A DNA stretch of 5,555 nt from Phycisphaerales bacterium. Lineage in GTDB: Bacteria; Planctomycetota; Phycisphaerae; Sedimentisphaerales; Anaerohalosphaeraceae. Position 1 is the stretch's first letter. Each line of letters opens with the position of its first letter. Shown here piece by piece: positions 1 through 5,536 of this stretch. The DNA lies in the NCBI GenBank assembly GCA_011053245.1, contig DRGS01000013.1, positions 1 to 5,555 on the forward strand, read 5' to 3'. The position numbers and the translations under genes were made by a program. The notes under the pieces are model-generated. The model did not search any database and was not told the origin of the DNA. It saw nothing but the letters and a program-made list of their open reading frames with translations.

Positions 1-345
1 TATCACATAAGTATTTGTTTGATCAGTTTTGTGAAAATGGATTTTTTATCAGTCCAGAAGAGAGATATATTATTCAATCTTTTCTGAAAGACAGGAGTGT
101 TGGTATCCCCCAAGGTACTTCTATAAGCTTGTTTTTAGCCAATTTAACATGTTGGAGTGTTGATCAAAAATTAGAAAAAGAAGGTATCAAGTTTTCTAGG
201 TATGCTGATGAAATTATTGCATGGTCACCAGAATATTCTAAAATATGCAATTCATTTTTATTAATTAATGAATTCTCTAAAGAGGCTGGTGTTAGAATAA
301 ATATTGCTAAATCAGAAGGGATAAATCTATTATCAAAGCCAAGTT

Positions 346-414
346 TGCGTATTCCGGTGATGGCGAACAGTGATTCCGGAGGAAGCCGAACAGCTGTCCG
401 AATGATGGCGAACA
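346..414. repeat. IS21 left terminal repeats (three copies)
   Basis: Three phased copies of a TTCCG-N-GATGGCGAACA-like unit. Copy 1 (351-369) is ATTCCGGTGATGGCGAACA; copy 2 (373-392) has AGGAAGCC in place of TGATGGC; copy 3 (397-414) starts TCCGAATGATGG. The GAACA boxes end at 369, 392 and 414, so the spacing is 22-23 bp, two helical turns. Multiple terminal repeats are known transposase-binding sites in IS21 elements. The same units occur in inverted orientation at the other end. Confidence 0.85.
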
Positions 415-417
415 AAA

Positions 418-444
418 GTCGGAGCGAAGCGACGCTGTTTTTTT
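418..444. terminator. Weak hairpin with T-tract at the IS left end
   Basis: GTCG (418-421) pairs with CGAC (430-433), or alternatively AGCG (423-426) with CGCT (433-436), ahead of a run of seven T (438-444). On the minus strand the GTCG/CGAC hairpin is followed by TTTT, so it could end istB transcription; on the plus strand it could stop readthrough from the RT gene. The stems are only 4 bp, so this is a candidate only. Confidence 0.25.
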
Positions 445-465
445 AAACATCTCAAAATTTCTATT

Positions 466-1203
466 TTAAGTCAATTTAGATTGTTTTTTTCTCATGGATT
501 CGCCCGTGAGTTCCAGTTTATAAGCATTGTGAACCAACCGATCGAGAATGGCATCTGCCAGGGTCTGATCGGCGATAATTTCATGCCAATGCTTTACAGG
601 CAACTGGCTTGTAACCAAAGTCGAGCGACGTCCATGACGATCTTCCAGGATTTCCAGAAGGTCGTATCTCTGTTCTTTGACAAATTTATATAGCCCCCAA
701 TCATCGAGAACCAGCAAATCGATTCGACCGATGCCGGTAAGCAATTTGTCATATCGGCCATCGGCCTTTGCGATGCTCAGTTCGTGCAACAGTCTTGGAA
801 GCCGGAAGTATAAAACACCATAGCCCTGCCGACATGCCTTTTGGGCCAGTGCGCAAGCAAGGTATGTTTTGCCGACTCCTGTGGGGCCGATAAGCAGCAC
901 GTTGTTGTGTTCTTTGAGCCACCGGCCATCGGCCAGATTTATGAACAGGGTTTTATCGAGCTTTCGCGGGTGGCGGAAGTCGACATCTTCCACACACGCA
1001 TTTTGTCTGAGTTTGGCTTTTTTTAAACGGGTTTTAAGGCGCCGGTTTTCTCTTTCGGTCATTTCGCGGTCCACCAATAGGCCGAAGCGCTCTTCAAAGC
1101 TAAGCTGTGTGATATCCGGCATTTGCATTTGTTCTTCTAAAGCCTTGAGCATGCCGTAAAATCGTAATTGTTCAAGTTTTTCAAAGATGGGATGTGTTAG
1201 CAC
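466..1203 (-). CDS. istB: IS21 transposition helper ATPase IstB
   Basis: AAA+ ATPase that works with IstA: it loads on target DNA in an ATP-dependent way and activates the transposase at the insertion site. Seen: 245 aa, the usual IstB length; an N-terminal helical part rich in charged residues (about 1-75, typical of the IstA-interacting region); Walker A GPTGVGKT at 106-113; Walker B IDLLVLDDWG at 161-170; and the conserved VTSQLPVKHWHEII stretch at about 198-211, sensor-like and typical of IstB. The start is GTG at 1203, chosen because a strong AGGAGGTGA (1207-1215) lies just upstream at correct spacing. It follows istA by 13 bp, so the two are co-transcribed. No frameshift or missing key residue is visible. 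It is related in sequence to DnaC-type helicase loaders, but the istA partner settles the assignment. Confidence 0.96.
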   Translation of the reverse strand: MLTHPIFEKLEQLRFYGMLKALEEQMQMPDITQLSFEERFGLLVDREMTERENRRLKTRLKKAKLRQNACVEDVDFRHPRKLDKTLFINLADGRWLKEHNNVLLIGPTGVGKTYLACALAQKACRQGYGVLYFRLPRLLHELSIAKADGRYDKLLTGIGRIDLLVLDDWGLYKFVKEQRYDLLEILEDRHGRRSTLVTSQLPVKHWHEIIADQTLADAILDRLVHNAYKLELTGESMRKKQSKLT

Positions 1204-1216
1204 AGGTCACCTCCTT

Positions 1217-2761
1217 TCAGTTGTAATATTGAGATCCACGAACATTTGTATGTAAAATGGCTGGTTTGTCTTTTGGCGGCTCGTCAAGCGGTTTCTGATC
1301 CAGGCCGTGCTTGAGGATCGATGCCAAGCTGCGATAACTGGATGAACCGATCATCAGCGCTCTTTTGCACGCCGCTTCCAGACGGTGATCCCCATAGCTT
1401 TTTGCAAGCCTTAATATTCCAAGAGCGCTTCTAAACCCCTGCTGAGGGTGAGGCCGTGAAGACATCACCGTCATGATGAGCTGAGTGGTTTGAGGCCCGA
1501 TCTTTTCAGCCCATCGGATGAAGCGATCCGGCGTCCAATCGGCCCATTTTTGATGGGACTTTGGCATATGGTCTTTAACAGTGGTATGCCATCCTTGCTG
1601 GTAGCTGCGAATATGACTTGCGACCCTTTTGTTCTTGTAAAAGCACTCGATGATATTGCTGGTGATGCGTACATCGATCTCTTTTTTGATCAGCTGGTGG
1701 GGGACGCTGTAGTAATGCCGATCCACCTCGATGTGATAGTCGATGTTTACTCGGGCACTTTTCCATTCCGCAAACTGATAGGAGTGCTGAGGTAGAGGTT
1801 TTAACGCCGGCTTGTCAATGGCATCAAACATTGATTGGCGACTTCCCGGCAACTTTTGAAACGGCTTTTGGTTGAGTTCTGTCAATAATTTTTCGATAGA
1901 TTCATTGAGTTGTTGCAGACTGAAAACCTTGTGATTGCGGAGCCGGGCCAGTATCCAGCGTTCTACGATCTGAACGGCGACCTCCACCTTAGCCTTGTCC
2001 TTGGGTTTAGCGACACGGGTGGGGATGATGGCGGTACCGTGGTGTCGAGCCATATCGAGATACGTGGGGTTGAGATCCGGCTCGTAGAAACAGGGACTTT
2101 TGACGCCGCTTTTTAAATTGTCCGGAACCGTTATCTCCGGAACGCCGCCAATATAATCATAGGCACGGCAGTGGGAAGCGATCCAGTCCGGCAAGGTCTG
2201 TGTCCATGTTGCTTCGGCATAGGTGTAGTTCGAAGCGCCCAGAGCGGCAATAAATATCTGGGCTTTACGGTTTTGCTTTGTTGGCAGGTCATAGACATCT
2301 ACCGTCTGACCGGCATAGTCAACGAACATCTTTTCGCCGGCACGGTGTTCCTGACGCATGACCGTATCGATACGACCGGCCCACTGACGATACAGATGGC
2401 AAAATTGACTGTACTGGTAACCGTCGTCCGGATACTGCTCTTTATACTCCTGCCACAGCAACATCAGCGTGACGCCTTTACGGCGCAGTTCGCCATGAAT
2501 GTACTGCCAGTCGAGACGGGCTCTTTTGGTGGAATAATTGATTTGAACAGATGGAAACAGCTGCTGTTCCAGTTGGGTATCATCGATATCCGAAGGAAGC
2601 GGCCAGCCTAAAGGGGAGGCCTCAAAACGGTTCAAATAGTCGGATACCGTCGTTCGGCCGATACCGCAGCTTGTGGCTATTTTCCCATAAGTGAGTTTGC
2701 ATTCGTACCTTAACCGTAAAATTTCTCTGATTTTGCGCATGGTCAACCTCTTTGTCGGCAT
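1217..2761 (-). CDS. istA: IS21 DDE transposase IstA
   Basis: Transposase that binds the IS ends and performs strand transfer with a DDE catalytic core. Seen in 514 aa: an N-terminal helix-turn-helix (about 12-46, with YGKIATSCGIGRTTVSDYL); an RNase H-fold integrase core with candidate catalytic residues D148 (KMFVDYAGQ), D214 (TVPDNLKSG) and E260 (KAKVEVAVQ); and a C-terminal beta-rich part (about 340-400, with VDRHYYSVPHQL) typical of IS21 and Mu-type transposases. The start was moved to the ATG at 2761 rather than the ATG at 2782, because GAGGAG (2767-2772) sits 5 nt ahead of 2761 and the protein then begins MPTKRLTMRKI, the usual IstA opening. The stop lies 13 bp before the istB GTG. The length is normal for the family and no disruption is seen. 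Confidence 0.96.
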   Translation of the reverse strand: MPTKRLTMRKIREILRLRYECKLTYGKIATSCGIGRTTVSDYLNRFEASPLGWPLPSDIDDTQLEQQLFPSVQINYSTKRARLDWQYIHGELRRKGVTLMLLWQEYKEQYPDDGYQYSQFCHLYRQWAGRIDTVMRQEHRAGEKMFVDYAGQTVDVYDLPTKQNRKAQIFIAALGASNYTYAEATWTQTLPDWIASHCRAYDYIGGVPEITVPDNLKSGVKSPCFYEPDLNPTYLDMARHHGTAIIPTRVAKPKDKAKVEVAVQIVERWILARLRNHKVFSLQQLNESIEKLLTELNQKPFQKLPGSRQSMFDAIDKPALKPLPQHSYQFAEWKSARVNIDYHIEVDRHYYSVPHQLIKKEIDVRITSNIIECFYKNKRVASHIRSYQQGWHTTVKDHMPKSHQKWADWTPDRFIRWAEKIGPQTTQLIMTVMSSRPHPQQGFRSALGILRLAKSYGDHRLEAACKRALMIGSSSYRSLASILKHGLDQKPLDEPPKDKPAILHTNVRGSQYYN

Positions 2762-2802
2762 AGTTTCTCCTCGTTGGCTCATGAGATATTAACTTTGCCG
2801 AC

Positions 2803-2831
2803 GGTTTACAGGTTACCAGCGTCGCTTTCAA
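2803..2831 (-). promoter_or_regulatory. Candidate istA promoter
   Basis: On the minus strand TTGAAA (2826-2831) is followed after 17 bp by TAAACC (2803-2808), about 40 bp ahead of the istA start. The -35 box is good and the -10 box is poor. It lies between the terminal repeats and istA, where an IS21 promoter is expected. It could be regulated by IstA binding to the adjacent repeats; this is inference. Confidence 0.3.
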
Positions 2832-2848
2832 ACTGTTTGTATTTTTTT

Positions 2849-2940
2849 TGTTCGTGATGCTCCGGAACACTGTTCGCGATCAAACGGAACACTGTTCGCG
2901 ATCAATCGGAATTGGTGTTCGCGATCGTCCGGAATATGCA
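2849..2940. repeat. IS21 right terminal repeats (four copies)
   Basis: Four copies of TGTTCGCGATC-N-CGGAA, beginning at 2849, 2871, 2893 and 2916, i.e. every 22-23 bp. The outermost copy continues to TATGCA at 2940 and forms the terminal inverted repeat with the left end. Copies 2-4 share TGTTCGCGATC exactly; the innermost copy has TGTTCGTGATG. This end has one more copy than the left end. Expected role: IstA binding. Confidence 0.87.
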
Positions 2941-3092
2941 TCTGACATAGATAACTCTTTTTTTCTGCCCACGCTGAGCAGAGTTAACGGGTTCATGTAG
3001 AGCTATTAAAACCTGTTTTACCGACAAATTCAACGTCTTCAAAACCTGACCCACCTTGCCATCCCCGGTAACTATCCAAGACCATAAAATAA

Positions 3093-3121
3093 TTGCTGGT
3101 ATGTTTTTGATATCATATAAT
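3093..3121 (+). promoter_or_regulatory. Promoter of the integrase remnant
   Basis: TTGCTG (3093-3098), a 17-bp spacer and a perfect TATAAT (3116-3121), about 56 bp ahead of the integrase ATG. The -10 box is consensus and the -35 box is weak. It is the only good promoter in the AT-rich stretch between the IS and the tRNA fragment. The 150 bp between the IS end and this promoter hold no supported feature. Confidence 0.45.
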
Positions 3122-3177
3122 TTATTTCAACGCAAATTTTGCGGTTTTGCTTAACCCAGAAACAGAAGGAGGGAATT

Positions 3178-3261
3178 ATGAAAGTTTCACAGGCAGTTAC
3201 ATTTTGGCTGGATTATCAAAAAGCAAGTTCTAAAATAAATGCAATCACCCAATTCAGATAA
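3178..3261 (+). pseudogene. Tyrosine integrase, N-terminal remnant (27 codons)
   Basis: A strong ribosome site AAGGAGGG (3166-3173) lies 4 nt ahead of an ATG. The frame reads MKVSQAVTFWLDYQKASSK, then INAITQFR and a TAA at 3259-3261. This opening (MKVSQAV, then a FxLDYxKxxSKxNTI-like pattern) is the start of the SAM-like core-binding domain of many phage/integron-type tyrosine recombinases; I recognise it from memory of Desulfobacterota integrases. A full protein would be roughly 300-400 aa; here the frame stops where the first helices should continue, and no later integrase motif (R..HxxR..Y) is visible before the tRNA fragment. The gene has therefore lost nearly all of its length by deletion. 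Position next to a tRNA-Pro attachment remnant fits an integrase. What could survive is the promoter, ribosome site and a short peptide. Confidence 0.6.
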
Positions 3262-3428
3262 AATTTTTTTGCCAAAATTTGGAAAAAGATAGATAAATAC
3301 AGGCAATAATGGTGAAATCCGTGGAAGATGCAAAATTAATTCAGATCATCGTGGGTTATTTTTTCTGTAATGTTAGTGCTAATTTTACCGTGCTTTCACA
3401 TTGTTTGAACCATATTAAACATCAAAAT

Positions 3429-3458
3429 TTTGTATCCTATTTGTATCCTTTTGTGCCT
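3429..3458. repeat. Tandem 11-bp repeats TTTGTATCCTA/T
   Basis: TTTGTATCCTA (3429-3439) is directly followed by TTTGTATCCTT (3440-3450) and then a decayed third copy TTGTGCCT (3451-3458). The 11-bp period is about one helical turn, so a protein would meet all copies on the same DNA face. The position about 140-160 bp from the tRNA fragment fits integrase arm-type or excisionase sites; this role is inference. Confidence 0.55.
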
Positions 3459-3483
3459 ACAGCATGCGTAAGTTATTGATATC

Positions 3484-3506
3484 ATGCACACCATGCACAC
3501 TATGCG
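3484..3506. repeat. Tandem 9-bp repeats ATGCACACC/T
   Basis: ATGCACACC (3484-3492), ATGCACACT (3493-3501) and a partial ATGCG (3502-3506). A related GCATGCGTA occurs at 3462-3470. A second short direct-repeat group close to the attachment core; possibly an integrase or excisionase binding array, or simple replication slippage. Confidence 0.45.
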
Positions 3507-3592
3507 TAGATGATAAACTAAAAGCAGAGGGCTTGCGATTTGGTGTTATTTCAATGTGTTAGGTTAGATTGTTGTCTGAAAAATCCGTAGAA

Positions 3593-3636
3593 TGGGGTTC
3601 AAGGGGTCGGAAGTTCAAATCTTCTCGCCCCGACCA
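3593..3636 (+). other. Attachment-site remnant: 3' part of tRNA-Pro
   Basis: The sequence folds as the 3' part of a tRNA: half of an anticodon loop (T then GGG, i.e. anticodon GGG), anticodon-stem arm TCAAG, variable region GGGTC, T-arm GGAAG-TTCAAAT-CTTCT, acceptor strand CGCCCCG, discriminator A and encoded CCA (3634-3636). The acceptor strand and T-arm match tRNA-Pro as I recall it. The 5' half (CGGGGCG, D-arm) is absent upstream, so this is not a working tRNA. A 3' tRNA part starting at the anticodon loop is what tyrosine integrases leave at the far end of an element, while the intact tRNA is rebuilt at the other end. The integrase remnant upstream supports this. The element side is most likely to the left. 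Confidence 0.75.
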
Positions 3637-3652
3637 GAAACTTGCAACGATT

Positions 3653-3690
3653 ACAGCGAGTTAGGCAACTGCCGGTTCGCTGTTTTTGTT
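3653..3690 (+). terminator. Rho-independent terminator after the tRNA-Pro fragment
   Basis: A perfect 7-bp stem ACAGCGA (3653-3659) / TCGCTGT (3677-3683), with an inner GGC/GCC, followed by TTTTT-GTT. It lies 16 bp after the CCA, where the terminator of a native tRNA gene would sit. This suggests that the sequence to the right is the original tRNA downstream flank. Bases 3691-3900 hold nothing I can assign. Confidence 0.65.
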
Positions 3691-3903
3691 TGAATCGGCC
3701 TTGAGGGAGAAAAGAGGGAGAAATTTCCCGGATCATCGACCTGCATACATGTCAGCCAGGCGTTTCTGACACTGCCTGCCATCGAAATTAACCAAGGATA
3801 CAGAAGCCCCCCTTCGAACAAAACGCGTGGCATGAATCCCGGCTTGTCCTGTCCACTTGAAAAATCCCAATTGTGGCCCCTATAAGCTCCAATCAAATAA
3901 TAC

Positions 3904-3932
3904 TTGACATCGTTGTTGCCAGATATTATATT
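3904..3932 (+). promoter_or_regulatory. Strong sigma70-type promoter of the AbiE-like unit
   Basis: TTGACA (3904-3909, perfect), a 17-bp spacer, and TATATT (3927-3932, 5 of 6). Transcription should start near 3938-3941, in the middle of a palindrome, and reach the ATG at 3972 after about 30 nt. This rules out the upstream in-frame ATG at 3873 as the start. Confidence 0.8.
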
Positions 3933-3971
3933 GTTGCCCAATTGGACAACAGCTATATATTGGACAACAAC
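3912..3971. promoter_or_regulatory. Nested symmetric operator over the AbiE-like promoter
   Basis: The inner palindrome TGTTGCCCAATTGGACAACA (3932-3951) matches itself in 9 of 10 pairs. Outer arms TTGTTGCC (3913-3920) and GACAACAA (3963-3970) share the same centre (between 3941 and 3942) with 7 of 8 pairs. The half-sites recur every 18 bp: TTGTTGCC at 3913 and 3931, ATTGGACAACA at 3941 and 3959. The array covers the spacer, the -10 box, the start point and the leader up to the ATG, so bound protein would block transcription. AbiEi antitoxins are known to repress their own operon through inverted repeats; the gene just downstream is the likely ligand. The transcript would start inside the palindrome, so an RNA hairpin is less likely. 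Confidence 0.75.
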
Positions 3972-5027
3972 ATGCGAGAAAACAAAATCGCCAAGGAGCT
4001 TGAGAAATCTATCGTGCGCCTGCTCCCAGTGCCAGGCCTCGACATTGTTGTCGAGCATGGGCGTTCGCGGCGATGGGATCTCTTTATTAGAGCAGACTAC
4101 CAGGGGCTCTGTTTCGATATCATCGTCGAAGTGGTATCGCTTAATAGCCTGCCGGCATTCAAAAATAAGATCAACCGGCTCAAATCGTCAGTGCAGAATG
4201 ATAACGCTGTTCCCGTTCTAGCAGCCCCATATTTAAGTCCTGAAAGGCAGGTGCTTTGCCGGGAAGCCGGTGTTTATTTCATGGATCTGTCGGGCAATGT
4301 CTTTATCGCCCATCGAAGCTTCTACGTTGAAAGAATCGGCTTCCCCAACCAGTACCCCGAGAAAAGGCAGAGAAGAGACCCGTTTTCCGACAAGGCCTCA
4401 CTGATCCTGAGGGAGATGCTGAAAGTTCCAAAGCGGCAGTGGGGCATCCGCGAACTCGCCGTAAAAATCGGACTCGATCCGGGCTATGTGTCTCGTATGG
4501 CCAAATCCCTTGCCGAATCCGGTTATGCGTCACGCACCAACGGCAAGCTCAGTATTCGATCCCCAAAGGAAATCCTGGACGATTGGGTCAGAGCTTACGA
4601 TCTAAAAAGGAACGATCATCACCGGTTTTTTATTCTTGCATCCGATGTAAAATCGATTCTACGACGCCTTCAAGAAATCAACATACCTCAGAAATGCAAG
4701 TACGCGTTGAGCGTCCAGGCCGGTGCCGGACTCGTTGCACCCCATGCCGTGTACAAGGAAGTCCACATGTATGTAGGCGGCGGTGAAGGCATCGAATATT
4801 TCAAAAAAGAACTGGATCTGAAAGACGCGGATCAAGGCGCAAACCTGGTGCTGATGAGGCCGTACTACAAATACTCTGTATTCTATGACAGCCAGGAGGT
4901 TGAGGGGCTACGCGTGGTATCGGATATCCAATTGTACCTGGATCTTTACGGATACCCGGTGAGAGGCAGAGAGCAGGCGGAACATTTATACGACAAACGG
5001 CTTAAATGGCTGTTCTCGGGGGAATGA
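3972..5027 (+). CDS. AbiEi-type antitoxin / autorepressor with nuclease-like N-terminal domain
   Basis: Probable antitoxin and transcriptional repressor of a type IV (AbiE-like) toxin-antitoxin pair. 351 aa from the ATG at 3972, chosen because the promoter start point lies near 3940; only a weak GGA (3962-3964) precedes it. Seen: an N-terminal alpha/beta domain (about 1-125) with RRWDLFIRAD, FDIIVEVVSL (49-57) and APYLSPERQ..CREAGVYFMDLSGN (85-109), a pattern I associate with PD-(D/E)xK-like folds; the usual E-x-K lysine is replaced (E53-V-V55), so cleavage is doubtful. A winged helix follows (about 140-195), with WGIRELAVKIGLDPGYVSR as the helix-turn-helix. The C-terminal half (about 215-350) has KYALSVQAGAGLVAPHAVY, LMRPYYKYSVFY, and VVSDIQLYLDLYGYPVRGRE with AEHLY, typical of AbiEi_2-type proteins. 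The downstream nucleotidyltransferase overlaps or nearly abuts it, as expected for the pair. The family call is fairly sure; activity is inferred. Confidence 0.8.
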   Translation: MRENKIAKELEKSIVRLLPVPGLDIVVEHGRSRRWDLFIRADYQGLCFDIIVEVVSLNSLPAFKNKINRLKSSVQNDNAVPVLAAPYLSPERQVLCREAGVYFMDLSGNVFIAHRSFYVERIGFPNQYPEKRQRRDPFSDKASLILREMLKVPKRQWGIRELAVKIGLDPGYVSRMAKSLAESGYASRTNGKLSIRSPKEILDDWVRAYDLKRNDHHRFFILASDVKSILRRLQEINIPQKCKYALSVQAGAGLVAPHAVYKEVHMYVGGGEGIEYFKKELDLKDADQGANLVLMRPYYKYSVFYDSQEVEGLRVVSDIQLYLDLYGYPVRGREQAEHLYDKRLKWLFSGE

Positions 5028-5032
5028 AGACA

Positions 5033-5536
5033 ATGACTGAGGATTTCACCCGCGGTCTTTTCAAGACCTTGGCAATACTGGAACCGTATCTTCCACAGAT
5101 AGTGATCGGCGGCGGGTGGGCTCCGTTTCTGTATTACCACTATCTCGCAAAAAACCGACAGCATACCCCAGTTCTGACGAGAGACATTGACTTTATGGTC
5201 AGGCACCATGTGCCGATTGTCGGCCCCAAAACTATTGACGAGATCCTCACAGTTGAAGCCAATCTGGAAACTAAATTCAAAACCCGGGATAATCCGGCGG
5301 TCATCCATTACGAAGGCACCGTTGACGGTGTTGAAGTTGAAATCGAATTTCTGACCGACCAAACCGGATCGCAGCAGGAAAAGGTTCTCGTAGTTCAAAA
5401 CGGCCTTCATGCCGAGGCGCTGCGCTACATTTCGATTATTGTAGAGAACACACTTACGCTGGAGATCGATGACACTGAATCGTCGCAAAGTGGCGCACCG
5501 CTGATCGTTAACGTCCCTAAGCCGGCAGCATACATA
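5033..5536 (+). CDS. Nucleotidyltransferase-fold protein, AbiEii-like toxin candidate (3' end missing)
   Basis: Likely toxin partner of the preceding gene; AbiEii toxins are nucleotidyltransferase-fold enzymes that halt growth. Seen in the 168 codons present: IVIGGGWAPFLYY (23-35), the glycine-rich start of the fold; TRDIDFMV (49-56) with the paired metal-binding acids D51 and D53; GVEVEIEFLTD (99-109), where E103 or E105 would be the third acid; and VNVPKPAAYI at the end, the usual lead-in to the conserved helix. The gap between the glycines and DxD is long for this fold (about 22 residues). The ATG at 5033 has GGGGGA 9 nt upstream; an in-frame ATG at 5024 overlaps the previous stop as ATGA and is nearly as likely. 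Either way it is translationally coupled. Real sequence ends at 5536; the residues LSLIHI after that come from adapter. Other nucleotidyltransferases (GSU2403-like or MNT/HEPN type) remain possible. Confidence 0.75.

Larger units (their letters stand above)
3..446 (+). pseudogene. Reverse transcriptase, palm fragment, 3' end cut off by IS21 element
   Basis: Fragment of an RNA-directed DNA polymerase. The frame is open from the window edge, so the true start lies upstream; the TTG at 15 is only an internal codon. Seen: GIPQGTSIS followed by LAN at about 102-137, the classic RT motif before the active site; FSRYADEIIAWS at about 192-227, the catalytic YxDD block; then AGVRINIAKSEG (about 285-320), matching the palm segment that normally precedes the FLG motif. 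Native coding ends at 344-345, where the IS21 terminus begins inside a codon. The remaining codons to the stop at 444-446 are IS end sequence, not RT. The catalytic box reads Y-A-D-E instead of Y-A-D-D. The gene is clearly AT-rich compared with the IS. Spacing and wording resemble RTs of the abortive-infection/DRT (UG) type more than group II intron maturases, but the fragment lacks the diagnostic ends. No function can remain as it stands. Confidence 0.85.
346..2940 (-). mobile_element. Complete IS21-family insertion sequence
   Basis: The two ends match as an imperfect terminal inverted repeat: the left end begins TGCGTATTCCGGTGATGGCG, and the right end read on the minus strand begins TGCATATTCCGGACGATCGC; both continue GAACA. 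The element therefore starts with TG and ends with CA, as IS21 elements do. Its 2595 bp contain intact istA and istB in the usual order on the minus strand, so by convention the istA-proximal end is at 2940. Both genes and both ends look intact, so the copy may still be able to move. No 4-8 bp target duplication is visible: the left flank ends CCAAGTT and the right flank starts TCTGACA. Confidence 0.93.
3262..3592. other. AT-rich intergenic stretch, no supported gene
   Basis: No coding region can be supported. A 56-codon frame at 3309-3479 has only a weak AGG ahead of it and no recognisable protein character. The stretch probably contains the decayed remainder of the integrative element between the integrase start and the attachment site. 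Its only structure is two groups of short direct repeats (listed separately). Confidence 0.6.

Noticed and set aside
1490..2611. Several plus-strand open frames over istA
   Set aside because: They are antisense shadows of a clear transposase gene, with no family motifs and no ribosome sites.
2941..3126. 62-codon stop-free minus-strand frame (containing GKVGQVLKTLNLSVKQVL) running into the IS end
   Set aside because: It looks slightly protein-like, but has no ATG and no ribosome site and overlaps the integrase promoter. A stop-free run of this length is not rare by chance. It could be a broken gene, but I cannot support it.
3309..3479. 56-codon plus-strand frame starting MVKSVEDAK
   Set aside because: Only a weak AGG precedes it, no family is recognised, and it runs through the tandem repeats.
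3560..3636. A complete tRNA-Pro gene
   Set aside because: No 5' acceptor strand pairing with CGCCCCG and no D-arm are found upstream; only the 3' part from the anticodon loop is present.
3873..3971. Upstream in-frame ATG extending the AbiEi-like protein by 33 residues
   Set aside because: It would begin upstream of the -35 box of a near-consensus promoter, and the added codons read through the operator repeats.
3651..4058. 135-codon open frame on the minus strand
   Set aside because: It crosses a terminator, the promoter/operator and the start of the AbiEi-like gene in antisense, and has no recognisable protein family.
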